The notes: generated by a model from the sequence alone, not told the origin. 64,000 bases of DNA from CALKJU01 sp035326425 (GCA_035326425.1 DAOLFG010000001.1:1-64000); one strand, 5' to 3'; numbered from the stretch's first letter, positions 50,201-57,885 are shown. Numbers and translations: made by a program.

Positions 50201-50378
50201 TGCCGCCAGCCGCTTCGCCATCGGCCTCGTGATCGTGGCGGGCATGTCGATCGGCACGATGTTCACGCTGCTGGTGCTGCCCAGCGTCTATACCGTGCTG
50301 GCGGCCGACCATCGGCCGGCGCGCACGGCCAAGCGCGACGCCGAGCTGCGCGAGGTCGAGGCGCCGGCCGGCGCCTGA
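47292..50378 (+). CDS. RND multidrug efflux transporter (AcrB/MexB-like)
   Basis: 1028 residues, the usual length for hydrophobe/amphiphile RND pumps. There are twelve membrane helices and two large periplasmic loops. Proton-relay acidic residues appear in helix 4 as GLVVDDAIVVVENVHRH, and the basic partner lies in the C-terminal helix block (GLVTLVGLISKHGILMVEFANE). It opens FTDIFVKRPVLAAVTSLLILLVG. It forms an operon with tetR and the adaptor; the missing outer-membrane factor must be shared. Confidence 0.95.
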   Translation: MRFTDIFVKRPVLAAVTSLLILLVGLNAMFSLPVRQYPELKNTVIRVTTSYPGASPELMQGFITTPIAQAVASAEGIDYMTSSSKQGTSTVTAYIKLNADPNTAMTDVMAKVNQVKYQIPREANDPVILKSTGETTAVMYIAFYSPELSGPAITDYLSRVVQPLLATVDGVANAEALGGQTFAMRVWLDPDRMAARGVSADDIKAAITANNFQSAAGQAKGYFTVTNIIADTGLTGLDDFRQMVVKSENGSIVRLNDVARIELGAQNSDSSVMMNGERAVFIGVNATPTGNPLNISEGIRALVPGIERGLPPTLSMKIVYDSTDFINSSIEEVRNTLLEAVGIVIVVIFLFLGSVRSVVIPIVTMPLSLIGAGLFMLAMGFSLNLLTLLAMVLAIGLVVDDAIVVVENVHRHIEEGKTPLQASLIGAREIAGPVVTMTLTLAAVYAPIGFLTGLTGSLFREFAFTLAGSVIISGIVALTLSPMMCSLLLPRHGQEGWFARFVERRMEQTTGWYDALLRPSLDYRPVTLLFAIAVFASLGFLFVNIKAELAPEEDQGILFAVSKGPQYANLDYSDAYGNQADEIFATVPEAQLRFIVNGTEGPNHGFAGLQVKPWDERERTVMEIQPDVQAKLNDITGQQMFLFSLPPLPGTIGGLPVQMVISSPVSYDLVYQQMEQIKAKARESGLFIVVDSDLDFNNPAIRVEIDRAKANQLGVTMQEIGSTLATMTGGNYVNRFNLEGRSYEVIPQVPRAQRLTPDKLGQYYVETASGEPVPLSTVVRISTETLPNALTQYNQMNSATFSAVPMPGVSMGQAVDFLRDAAAAMPSEFRHDFLSQSRQYVTEGNQLALTFVFALVVIYLVLAAQFESLRDPLVILVSVPMSICGALLPLFFGLATMNIYTQIGLVTLVGLISKHGILMVEFANEIQRSRNLDRRAAIEEAAKVRLRPILMTTAAMVMGLVPLLLASGAGAASRFAIGLVIVAGMSIGTMFTLLVLPSVYTVLAADHRPARTAKRDAELREVEAPAGA

Positions 50379-50442
50379 GCCGGCCCGGAACGAAGCGGCC
50401 CCGCATCGCGTTCGGCCCTCGCCGGTGGCGAGGACAGATCGA

Positions 50443-51108
50443 ATGGTGCGCCGTTTCGTCCGGGACAATGGCCTGACGCTGGTGTTGCTGACGGCCTTCT
50501 CCGCCTGCCTGCTCGGACAGCTCGTGTCCGGCTGGCTGGCGCAGAACCAGGATCTCGCCTGGCACGGGCGCGCCGGCACGACGCTTTCGGCCTATGCGGC
50601 GAGCAGCGGCTTTCTCTCCAGCGTGTTCGAGAACTGGGAGAGCGAGTTCCTGCAGATGGCGGCCTATGTCGTGCTCACCGCCATGCTGTTCCAGCGCGGC
50701 TCGGCCGAATCCCGCGACCCGGACGATCCGGGCCGCGCCGGCGACGATCCCGACGAGCCGGCGCGCGATCCGCGGGCACCCTGGCCGACCCATGCCGGGC
50801 GCATCTTCGGCAGGATCTACGCCAACTCGCTGGGCTTGGCCCTGGGCCTGCTCTTCCTCGCCTCGTTCGTGCTGCACTGGGTCGCCAGCGCCGCCGCCCG
50901 GGTCGAGGAGGCGGCGCTGCACGGCATGCCCGGCGGCTCGCTGCCGAGCCACCTGGGCGACGCGCAGCTCTGGTTCGAATCGTTCCAGAACTGGCAGAGC
51001 GAGTTCCTGTCGACGGCCGTGCTCGCCGTGCTCACCATCTTCCTCCGCCAGCGAGGCTCGCCGGAATCCAAGCCCGTGGCGGCGCCGACCGCCCAGACCG
51101 GGGCCTGA
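50443..51108 (+). CDS. DUF6766-family membrane protein
   Basis: 221 residues with four hydrophobic segments in two similar halves. Each half contains a FENWESEFLQM / FQNWQSEFLST motif followed by a helix and an FQRGSAES / RQRGSPES end, suggesting an internal duplication. This fits DUF6766, a family of unknown function. A charged Asp/Pro/Arg linker (about 82-110) separates the halves. ATG 50443 has GAGGA eight bases upstream; GTG 50425 is an alternative. Confidence 0.8.
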   Translation: MVRRFVRDNGLTLVLLTAFSACLLGQLVSGWLAQNQDLAWHGRAGTTLSAYAASSGFLSSVFENWESEFLQMAAYVVLTAMLFQRGSAESRDPDDPGRAGDDPDEPARDPRAPWPTHAGRIFGRIYANSLGLALGLLFLASFVLHWVASAAARVEEAALHGMPGGSLPSHLGDAQLWFESFQNWQSEFLSTAVLAVLTIFLRQRGSPESKPVAAPTAQTGA

Positions 51109-51111
51109 GCC

Positions 51112-52011
51112 TTGGCGCGGCGGGCGGACATCCGGGTCGGCATATCGGGCTGGACCTACAGGCCCTGGCGCGGCTCGTTCTATCCGCCGGGGCTGTGGCA
51201 GAAGGACGAGCTGGCCCATGCCGCCGGCATCTTCGGCAGCATCGAGATCAACGGCACGTTCTACGGCCTGCAGAAGCCGGAGACGTTCGCCCGCTGGGCC
51301 GAGCGGACGCCCGAGGACTTCGTCTTCGCCGTCAAGGGCTCGCGCTACATCACCCACATGCGCCGGCTGCGCGACGCCCGCGTGCCGCTGGCCAACTTCC
51401 TGGCCTCGGGGCCGCTGCGGCTCGGCCGCAAGCTCGGGCCGCTGCTGTGGCAGCTGCCTCCCAGCCTGCGCTTCGAGCCCGATCTGCTGGAGGGGTTCCT
51501 CGATCTGCTGCCGCACGACACCGAGGCCGCGGCCGAGCTCGCCCGCGGACATGACGGCCGCATCGAGGGCAGGGCCTGGGCGAAGGCCGACGGGCACAGG
51601 CCATTGCGCCATGCGCTGGAGATCCGCCACGACAGCTTCCGCGACCCGGCGTTCATCGCCATGCTGCGCCGACACGGGGTGGCCCTGGTCTGCGCCGACA
51701 CCGTCGATTGGCCGCTGCTGATGGATCTCACCGCCGACTTCGTCTACTGCCGCCTGCACGGCTCGACCGAGCTGTACCGCAGCGGCTACGGCGACGCCGA
51801 GCTCGACCGCTGGGCGGAGCGGGTCTCTGCCTGGGCATCCGGCCACCCCATGCGCGACGGCACGTTCGTCGCCGAGCCGGCCGGCAGGCCGCGTCGCCGC
51901 GACGTGTTCCTCTATTTCGACAATACCGACAAGCGCCGGGCACCGGACGACGCGCAGGCGCTGATGCGCCGGTTGCATCTCAGGCACGGGGCGCCGCGAA
52001 AGGCGGCGTGA
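51112..52011 (+). CDS. DUF72-family protein
   Basis: 299 residues with the DUF72 TIM-barrel pattern: IRVGISGWTYRPWRGSFYPPGL, IEINGTFYGLQKPETFARWAERTPEDFVFAVKGSRYITH, then LEIRHDSF and a final YFDNTDKRRAPDDAQAL. The biochemical role of the family is not established. It starts at TTG 51112, three bases after the DUF6766 gene. Confidence 0.88.
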   Translation: MARRADIRVGISGWTYRPWRGSFYPPGLWQKDELAHAAGIFGSIEINGTFYGLQKPETFARWAERTPEDFVFAVKGSRYITHMRRLRDARVPLANFLASGPLRLGRKLGPLLWQLPPSLRFEPDLLEGFLDLLPHDTEAAAELARGHDGRIEGRAWAKADGHRPLRHALEIRHDSFRDPAFIAMLRRHGVALVCADTVDWPLLMDLTADFVYCRLHGSTELYRSGYGDAELDRWAERVSAWASGHPMRDGTFVAEPAGRPRRRDVFLYFDNTDKRRAPDDAQALMRRLHLRHGAPRKAA

Positions 52012-52036
52012 TGTCAGCGAGAAGGCGAGGTGGACG

Positions 52037-52222
52037 ATGAAGAATCCGTTTCTCAGCCTGTGGCTCAGCGCCGCCCATCAATGGATGAACGCCGGCCACG
52101 GCCTGTGGATGGCGGAACTGCACCGTCAGCAGGCTGCCATGTACGAACAGACGATGCGCCAGGCGATGGCGTTCTGGACCGGTGGCCTCGTGGTGCCGGC
52201 CAAGCGCAGACGGCAGCGGTGA
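52037..52222 (+). CDS. Small unknown protein (61 residues)
   Basis: It begins MKNPFLSLWLSAAHQWMNAG, continues with a Gln/Met-rich helix (AELHRQQAAMYEQTMRQAMAFW) and ends in a basic tail. It has GAGGTGG as ribosome site and good third-position GC. The pattern resembles a short amphipathic, phasin-like helix, though that is only an impression. It ends three bases before the convergent crp/fnr-type gene. Confidence 0.5.
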   Translation: MKNPFLSLWLSAAHQWMNAGHGLWMAELHRQQAAMYEQTMRQAMAFWTGGLVVPAKRRRQR

Positions 52223-52225
52223 GCC

Positions 52226-53038
52226 CTATTCCCCCTCGATGTGGTCGGCCCATTCGGCCAGCCGCTCGAGGTCGTGGATCACCAGCGCCTTGAGGCCCTC
52301 GCGCTTGGCGAGGCCCAGCTCCTCGAGCTGCTTGATGGTGCGCGAGACCTCCTCGCGGTTGATGTTGACGCGGCTGGCGACGTTGGTGCGGCTCGGCGCC
52401 GGCACGATGCGCGCGCCGCGCTCGGCGCCGACGCGATGGGCGCGGGCGATCCGCAGCAGCTCGGCGCAGACCCGTGCGCGCCCGGGCCGCGCGAACTCGG
52501 CTACCCGGTCCGAGAGCTGGCGCACGCGACACGTCAGCAGCCGCAGCGTCGCCTCCATCACCGCCGGATAGCGCCGCAGCAGGCCCATGAAGTCGCTGGC
52601 GGTGACCGTGCCGACGATGGCCTGGGTCTGGGCGATGACGTTGGCCGAGCGCGGCTCGCCGTCGATCGCCGAGATCTCGCCGAAGCTCTCGCCGGTGACG
52701 AGGTCGCGATAGGTGATCTCGCGCCCCGAGCGCGAGAAGATGGTGACCCGCACCCGGCCGCCGAGGATGAAGAACACGTCGCGCGTGGGGTCCTTGTAGG
52801 CGACGATAGTCTGGTCCGGGCGGAAGCTCCGGACGTGGACACGCGGCTCGATCTCGGCGAGCTCCTTGGCGCTGAGCCCGGCGAGCAGCTCGATCAGCGC
52901 CAGCGAGGGCGGCAATACGGTACCAATCGCAATCTTGGTTGCCACGATCTCATGGACTTGCTGAGGCGTCGCTCGATTATATGCAGGATTGCCCGCCACC
53001 GCCGAACCCGCAACGCAGAGCTGAACACCGATCGTCAT
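52226..53038 (-). CDS. Crp/Fnr-family transcriptional regulator
   Basis: 270 residues. A cyclic-nucleotide-binding-type beta roll (FRPDQTIVAYKDPTRDVFFILGGRVRVTIFSRSGREITYRDLVTGESFGEISAIDGEPRSANVIAQT) with the conserved GE...RSA cap that in CRP contacts cAMP. It is followed by a C-terminal winged helix (RTNVASRVNINREEVSRTIKQLEELGLAKREG). No Fnr-type cysteine cluster is seen at the N-terminus. The first 35 residues look non-native, so GTG 52945 may be the true start. A perfect CRP-type box lies upstream at 53109-53124. Confidence 0.9.
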   Translation of the reverse strand: MTIGVQLCVAGSAVAGNPAYNRATPQQVHEIVATKIAIGTVLPPSLALIELLAGLSAKELAEIEPRVHVRSFRPDQTIVAYKDPTRDVFFILGGRVRVTIFSRSGREITYRDLVTGESFGEISAIDGEPRSANVIAQTQAIVGTVTASDFMGLLRRYPAVMEATLRLLTCRVRQLSDRVAEFARPGRARVCAELLRIARAHRVGAERGARIVPAPSRTNVASRVNINREEVSRTIKQLEELGLAKREGLKALVIHDLERLAEWADHIEGE

Positions 53039-53108
53039 TCGCCGCGCTCCCGTGTCGTCCCGGCCACTATTCCCTACGTCCTACCGATGAACAGCAGATT
53101 GAGAAAAC

Positions 53109-53124
53109 TGTGATCCGGATCACA
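53109..53124. promoter_or_regulatory. Perfect CRP-type box
   Basis: The bases TGTGATCCGGATCACA are a perfect 16-base palindrome and match the CRP consensus TGTGA-N6-TCACA at every fixed position. It lies 71 bases before the Crp/Fnr gene (minus) and 41.5 bases before the proposed start of the small RNA (plus), so it could autoregulate the first and activate the second. Confidence 0.75.
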
Positions 53125-53157
53125 TCGCGGCGGGCCCCGCCGGCGTAGGTTGCCGCT

Positions 53158-53216
53158 CGTGCCTCCCTGATCTCTACCTGCTCGGGCGGGCCCTCCGGGG
53201 CCCGCCTTTCTTTTTT
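53158..53216 (+). ncRNA. Predicted small RNA with Rho-independent terminator
   Basis: No plus-strand gene precedes the textbook terminator at 53185-53216, so an unannotated transcript probably ends here. If TAGGTT (53146-53151) is the -10 element, transcription would begin near 53158 and the CRP box would be centred at -41.5, the class II activation position. The RNA would be about 59 bases, opening with CGTGCCTCCCTGATCTC, whose CCUCCC can pair with Shine-Dalgarno sequences. The existence of an RNA is likely; its start and role are inference. Confidence 0.55.
53185..53216 (+). terminator. Rho-independent terminator
   Basis: GGCGGGCCC (53185-53193), loop TCCG, GGGCCCGCC (53198-53206), then TTTCTTTTTT (53207-53216). 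The T-run places it on the plus strand. It is the best intrinsic terminator in the window. Confidence 0.9.
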
Positions 53217-53312
53217 GGACAGCACCCGGTACGCCCGCAGCACCGACCGGCTTTACGGCGCGGCCCGGAAAACGGAGCATGAGGATCCGCCGTCCGCCGG
53301 AGCCTCGCCACG

Positions 53313-53675
53313 ATGCTGCGCCGTCATGTCCTCGCCACGCTGCCCCTAGCACCGGCACTGCTGCTCGGCGGCGCCGCAGCCCGGGCGGCCGCACCCTCGC
53401 CGCTGGCGTCGCTGGTCGCCGACCGCCCGGCGGCGCACCGCCTGGGCCGGGCCTATCTCGACGTCGCCGCCGAGCGCCGCCCGCAGGCCATCGAGCGGGC
53501 GCTGCAGGAACGGCTCGCGGAGATCGGCCACGACGGCTCGGCGCACGGCCTGGGCCGCGCCGTCGGCCGCGCCATCGCCGACGACTTCGCGGCCTCGCGC
53601 ACGGTGCTGGTCGAGGGCTGGCTGCTGGCCGAGACCGAGTGCCGCCTCTGTGCCCTGACGGCGCTGACCGCCTAG
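53313..53675 (+). CDS. Small exported protein of unknown function
   Basis: 120 residues. The N-terminus MLRRHVLATLPLAPALLLGGAAARAA is a signal peptide with an RR pair. The mature part is helical and ends with ADDFAASRTVLVEGWLLAETECRLCAL, a pattern I have seen in small Tat-type proteins of alphaproteobacteria. The two Cys near the end (ECRLC) could bind a metal or form a disulfide. It starts about 100 bases after the small-RNA terminator. Confidence 0.6.
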   Translation: MLRRHVLATLPLAPALLLGGAAARAAAPSPLASLVADRPAAHRLGRAYLDVAAERRPQAIERALQERLAEIGHDGSAHGLGRAVGRAIADDFAASRTVLVEGWLLAETECRLCALTALTA

Positions 53676-53888
53676 GGTCGAGCACCCGGCAATTCGACGA
53701 CCGCGACGGGTGCCGACGACGACGGTCCTGTGCTAACCCGTCGCAACGATGCGACGGGGCGGCCACGGCTAGATGACAGGCATGGAGAATCCGGCAAGGG
53801 ACGCGGCTAGCGCGCCTCTCCCCGGATCGGCGCCCTGACAGACGGCACGGGCAAGCGCCCGGGCTCGGTTCTCCGCGGCCTCGCCTGG

Positions 53889-54728
53889 ATGGCGCTGGCG
53901 GCCTTCGGCTCGTCGGTGATGAACGCGATCATCCAGGCGCTGGGTGCGAGCATCCACCCCTTCGAGATCGCGTTCTTCCGCAACCTGTTCGGGTTCGCCG
54001 CCCTGCTGCCGCTGCTGGCGCGCGCCGGCCCCGAGGCGCTGCGCACCAGCCGGCTGCCGCTGCACGCCCTGCGCGGCATCCTGAACGCGGTGGCGATGCT
54101 GAGCTTCTTCTATGCCCTGCCGATCACGCCGCTGGCCGAGGTGGCAGCACTCAGCTTCACTTCGCCGCTGTTCGCCACTCTGCTCGCCATGCTGGTGCTG
54201 GGCGAGCCGGTCGGCATCAGGCGCGGCGTCGGCGTGCTGGTCGGCTTCGCCGGTGCGCTGATCATCATCCGCCCGGGCTTCGAGGCGGTGTCGCTGGGCA
54301 CCTTCCTGCTGCTGCTGTCGGCGGCCGCCTGGTCGGCGGCGCTGATCGACATCAAGGTGCTGTCGCGCACCGAGACCAGCCTCGCCATCACGCTCTACGC
54401 CACGCTTTTCCTGACGCCGATCACGCTGGTCTGCGCCCTGCCGTTCTGGACTTGGCCCGAGCCGCACCAATGGCTGCTGCTGGCGGCCGTCGGCGGGCTC
54501 GGCAGCATGGTGCAGATGAGCGTGGCGCAGGCCTTCCACGAGGCCGACGCCTCGCAGGTGCTGCCGCTCGACTTCACCAAGCTGATCTGGGCGGCGCTGA
54601 TCGGCTGGTTCGCCTTCGCCCAGCCGCTCGACTTCTGGGTGCTGCTGGGCGGTGCCGTGATCTTCTCGAGCGTCACCTACATCGCCTGGCGCGAGGCCCG
54701 GCTGCGCAAGGCCCCGCCGAAATCCTGA
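53889..54728 (+). CDS. EamA/DMT-family transporter
   Basis: 279 residues with ten membrane helices in two EamA repeats (HPFEIAFFRNLFGFAALLPLLARAG; LPLHALRGILNAVAMLSFFYALPITPLAEVAALSFTSPLFATLLAMLVLGE). Likely a metabolite exporter. The true start is unclear: the frame runs upstream through TDGTGKRPGSVLRGLAW to a CTG at 53835, while an ATG at 53773 or 53782 in another frame gives ENPARDAASAPLPGSAP and stops at the same place. A lost or gained base there would join them, so the N-terminus may be frameshifted. Confidence 0.85.
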   Translation: MALAAFGSSVMNAIIQALGASIHPFEIAFFRNLFGFAALLPLLARAGPEALRTSRLPLHALRGILNAVAMLSFFYALPITPLAEVAALSFTSPLFATLLAMLVLGEPVGIRRGVGVLVGFAGALIIIRPGFEAVSLGTFLLLLSAAAWSAALIDIKVLSRTETSLAITLYATLFLTPITLVCALPFWTWPEPHQWLLLAAVGGLGSMVQMSVAQAFHEADASQVLPLDFTKLIWAALIGWFAFAQPLDFWVLLGGAVIFSSVTYIAWREARLRKAPPKS

Positions 54729-54729
54729 G

Positions 54730-55713
54730 CTAGCTGGCCTTCGACAGGCAGCCCACCAGCGCTGCGGCGTTGTCCCGCATCAGCATCATGAAGCCCTCCA
54801 CGCCCACGGGCAGGGCAGCGCTGCCTTCGGCGTCGAGCTGACCCGACCTCGCGGCCGTGCCGTCGACGAGGGTATCGACCAGCTGAGTGCGGGTCTGCGG
54901 CTCACCGAACACGCAGAGCGCGCCTTCGCCGACGATCCGCTGCCTGAGCTCAGCGAGGCGGCCGGCGCTCGGCGGCCGGTCGGGCGACAGGGTGATGGAG
55001 CCGACACCGGACAGATCGAACGCCTGCTCGAAATACTGGAAGGCATCGTGGAAGACGATGAACGGCTTGTCGCGCACCGGCGCAAGGGTGGCGCGCAGTT
55101 CGTCCTCGAGCCCGTCCAGGCGGGCGGTCAATGCCCGCGCATTGGCCTCGTAGGCCGCCGCATGCCCGGCATCCATCTCCGCGAGCCTTTCGGCGACGGC
55201 GGCGACGATCGCCCGGGCGTTGGCGGGCGACAGCCAGATGTGCGGATCGACCTCGTCGTGATCGTGCCCATGCTCCTCGTCGGCATGATCGTCGTGGTCG
55301 TGGTCATGGTGCCCGCCGGCGTCGTGGCCGTGGTCGTGGGCCTCCCACGCGCCGCCTTCGCGGCTGTCGAGCAGCGCCACACCCTTCGCCTCCATCAGCT
55401 CCAGGGTACGGCCGTCGGCGGCCATGCTGTCGATCGGCTTGACGAGGAAGGTCTCGAACGCCTCGCCGACCCAGACCACCAGATCGGCGGCCTGCAGGGC
55501 GGCCGCGTCGGACGGGCGGAGCTGGAAGCCGTGTGGCGAGACGCTGGGCGGCACCAGCAACGCCGGCTCGTCGACGCCGGCCATGACCCCGGCGACCAGG
55601 CCATGGATCGGCTGGATGGATGCGACGACCTTGGGCGCCGCCCATGCCGGCGCGGCGAGGGCCGACACGGTCAGGGAGAGAAGAGCGAGGCGCAGACGCA
55701 CTGGCGGCTCCAT
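54730..55713 (-). CDS. znuA: Zinc ABC transporter substrate-binding protein
   Basis: 327 residues with a signal peptide (LRLALLSLTVSALAAPAWA). The cluster A-I fold shows ASIQPIHGLVAGVM (first His ligand), a long His/Asp-rich loop (HDHGHDAGGHHDHDHDDHADEEHGHDHDE) before VDPHIWLSP, and FIVFHDAFQYFE. Such loops identify zinc-specific ZnuA. It is divergent from znuC, with the Zur box at 55750-55762 between them, 37 bases from its start. Confidence 0.95.
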   Translation of the reverse strand: MEPPVRLRLALLSLTVSALAAPAWAAPKVVASIQPIHGLVAGVMAGVDEPALLVPPSVSPHGFQLRPSDAAALQAADLVVWVGEAFETFLVKPIDSMAADGRTLELMEAKGVALLDSREGGAWEAHDHGHDAGGHHDHDHDDHADEEHGHDHDEVDPHIWLSPANARAIVAAVAERLAEMDAGHAAAYEANARALTARLDGLEDELRATLAPVRDKPFIVFHDAFQYFEQAFDLSGVGSITLSPDRPPSAGRLAELRQRIVGEGALCVFGEPQTRTQLVDTLVDGTAARSGQLDAEGSAALPVGVEGFMMLMRDNAAALVGCLSKAS

Positions 55714-55749
55714 GGCGGGGCGTGATAGACAGGGGCAACGGAGCGATAC

Positions 55750-55762
55750 GTTATACCATAAC
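55750..55762. promoter_or_regulatory. Zur box between znuA and znuC
   Basis: GTTAT-ACC-ATAAC is a perfect dyad around three bases in the divergent znuA/znuC gap and resembles alphaproteobacterial Zur operators. It ends one base before the znuC GTG start. Its TATACC core could double as the -10 element, which would make the znuC transcript leaderless; that is inference. Confidence 0.8.
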
Positions 55763-55763
55763 A

Positions 55764-56531
55764 GTGCAAAGCCAAGCCCTTTCGAGCGATCTCGTGCGTG
55801 CGCGCGGCCTCGGCGTCAGCCGGCGCGGCAAGGCGGTGCTGAGCCGTGTCGACCTCGACATCGCGGCAGGCGAGATCGTCACGCTGATCGGCCCCAACGG
55901 CGCGGGCAAGTCGACGCTGGTGAAGGCGCTTCTCGGCCTGATCGCCACCGATGCCGGCGAGGTCTGGCGCCGCCCCGGGCTGCGCATCGGCTACTCGCCG
56001 CAATCGGTGAGCATCGACCCGGTGCTGCCCCTGAGCGTGCGCCGCTTCCTCGATCTCGGCGGGCCGGCCGGGCGCACCGAGGCGCTGGCGGCCCTGGCCG
56101 AGGTCGGTGCGGAGGAGACGATCGACCGGCAGGTCGCGGCGCTGTCGGGCGGCGAGCTGCATCGCGTGCTGCTGGCCCGCGCCCTGCTGCGGCGGCCGGA
56201 GCTGCTCGTGCTGGACGAGCCGCTGTCGGGCGTCGACGTCCAGGGCCAGGCCGAGCTCTACGGCCTCATCGGCCGCCTGCGCGACCGGACCGGCGCCGCC
56301 GTCCTGCTGGTCAGCCACGACCTGCATCTCGTCATGGCGCGCACCGACCGCGTCGTCTGCATCGAGGGCCATGTCTGCTGCTCCGGCCATCCGGTCGAGG
56401 TGGCGCGCGACCCGGCCTTCCGGCGGCTGTTCGGCGACCGGCTGGGCGAGGTCGTGGCGCTCTACCGCCACGACATGCACCATCACGAGCACGCCCACGG
56501 CCACCATCACCACGACGAGGACGCGCACTGA
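55764..56531 (+). CDS. znuC: Zinc ABC transporter ATPase
   Basis: 255 residues. Walker A GPNGAGKST, signature LSGGELHR and Walker B LLVLDEPLSGVD. The C-terminus is His-rich (HDMHHHEHAHGHHHHDEDAH), a metal-handling tail seen in ZnuC. The start is taken at GTG 55764, directly after the Zur box; GTG 55794 is an alternative that would leave room for a leader. Its stop overlaps the znuB start (TGATG). Confidence 0.93.
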   Translation: MQSQALSSDLVRARGLGVSRRGKAVLSRVDLDIAAGEIVTLIGPNGAGKSTLVKALLGLIATDAGEVWRRPGLRIGYSPQSVSIDPVLPLSVRRFLDLGGPAGRTEALAALAEVGAEETIDRQVAALSGGELHRVLLARALLRRPELLVLDEPLSGVDVQGQAELYGLIGRLRDRTGAAVLLVSHDLHLVMARTDRVVCIEGHVCCSGHPVEVARDPAFRRLFGDRLGEVVALYRHDMHHHEHAHGHHHHDEDAH

Positions 56532-57331
56532 TGCTGGACGACTTCCTCGTCCGGGCGCTGCTGGGCGGCCTCGGCGTGGCGCTGACGGCCGGCCCGCTGG
56601 GATGCTTCGTGGTCTGGCGGCGCATGGCCTATTTCGGCGAGGCGCTGGCGAACGCCGCCCTGCTCGGCCTGGTCGTGGGCCTCCTGCTCGACATCCACAT
56701 GCTGCTGGGCGTCGTGGTCTTCTGCTGCCTGCTGGCCCTGCTGCTGGGCTTGGTCGAGCGGCAGAGGCTGCTGCCGCTCGACACGATCCTGAGCATCCTG
56801 GCGCACGGTGCCCTGGCCTTCGGCCTCGTGGCGCTGAGCCTGATGGAGCGGGTCCGGGTCGACCTGATGAGCTACCTGTTCGGCGACATCCTGGCCGTGT
56901 CCCGCACCGACCTCCTGCTGATCCTGGCCCTGCTGCTACTCGTCGCCGGCTGCCTCGCCGCCTTCTGGCGGCCGCTGCTGTCGATGACCGCCCATCCCGA
57001 CCTCGCCGCCGTCGAGGGCGTGAAGGTCGACGCCATGCGCCTGCTGCTGACCCTGATGGTGGCGGCAGTGATCGCCGCCGGCATGAAGGTGGTGGGCGTG
57101 CTGCTGATCATCTCGCTGCTGGTCGTGCCGGCGGCGGCGGCCCGCAGGCTCAGCACCACCCCCGAGCAGATGGCGGCCCTGGCGGCGCTGATCGGCAGCG
57201 CCAGCGTCGCCGCCGGGCTCGGCCTGTCGCTCGGGGTCGACGTGCCGACCGGCCCCGCCATCGTCGCCGCCGCCGTCCTGCTGTTCGCGCTGGTCCAGGC
57301 GGTGCCGGCGCGCGCGGCGGTCGACCAATGA
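56531..57331 (+). CDS. znuB: Zinc ABC transporter permease
   Basis: 266 residues with eight to nine membrane helices of the ABC-3 family (FLVRALLGGLGVALTAGPLGCFVVWRRMAYFGEALANAALLG; VVGVLLIISLLVVPAAAARRL). It forms the ZnuABC importer with the flanking genes and is co-transcribed with znuC by a one-base overlap. Confidence 0.94.
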   Translation: MLDDFLVRALLGGLGVALTAGPLGCFVVWRRMAYFGEALANAALLGLVVGLLLDIHMLLGVVVFCCLLALLLGLVERQRLLPLDTILSILAHGALAFGLVALSLMERVRVDLMSYLFGDILAVSRTDLLLILALLLLVAGCLAAFWRPLLSMTAHPDLAAVEGVKVDAMRLLLTLMVAAVIAAGMKVVGVLLIISLLVVPAAAARRLSTTPEQMAALAALIGSASVAAGLGLSLGVDVPTGPAIVAAAVLLFALVQAVPARAAVDQ

Positions 57332-57357
57332 GGTGGTCTCGGGAGCGAGGCCGAGCT

Positions 57358-57885
57358 ATGTTCGGCGAGATGTCACCAGACCACCGGCAGGGCAGCTTGA
57401 CCGAAGCCGACCCGTTCCCGGCCACGCCGCACGATCATCGCCACTGCGTCGCCACGGCGCTGGGCGAGGCCGACGCCGTCTGTGCCGGCCGCGGCGCCAG
57501 GCTCACCGAGCTGCGGCGGCGCGTCCTCGAGCTGATCTGGGGCAGCCACGCCCCGATCGGCGCCTACCAGCTCATGGAGCTGCTGGGCCGGGAGCGCGGC
57601 AGGGTGGCGCCACCGACGGTCTACCGCGCCCTTGACTTCCTCACCGAGAATGGCCTCGTCCACCGCATCGAGAGCCTCAACGCCTTCATCGGCTGCGCCG
57701 CCCCGGCCACCACGCATCGCGCCTATTTCCTGATCTGCCGCGACTGCCGCCAGGTCGCCGAGTTCGACGACGCCGAGCTGGCGGCTACGCTCGACCGCCG
57801 GGTCGCCGATGCCGGCTTTGCGCCGGAATCGGAACGGGTCGAGATCGTCGGCACCTGTGCGCAATGCCGGCTGGCCGCCGCATGA
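57358..57885 (+). CDS. zur: Zinc uptake regulator (Fur family)
   Basis: 175 residues. The winged helix is at about 42-95 (LTELRRRVLELIWGSHAPIGAYQLMELL, PPTVYRALDFLTENGLVHRIES), and the structural zinc site is formed by two CxxC pairs (CRDC and CAQC). It represses its own operon in zinc-replete cells through the box at 55750. ATG 57358 has GAGG seven bases upstream; ATG 57328 overlapping the znuB stop is an alternative. Confidence 0.92.
   Translation: MFGEMSPDHRQGSLTEADPFPATPHDHRHCVATALGEADAVCAGRGARLTELRRRVLELIWGSHAPIGAYQLMELLGRERGRVAPPTVYRALDFLTENGLVHRIESLNAFIGCAAPATTHRAYFLICRDCRQVAEFDDAELAATLDRRVADAGFAPESERVEIVGTCAQCRLAAA

Noticed and set aside
56460..56528. His-rich run at the end of znuC, first suspected as foreign or tag-like
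   Set aside because: It is in frame, mixed with Asp/Glu/Ala, and typical of metal-handling proteins; ZnuA and the NicO protein have similar loops.
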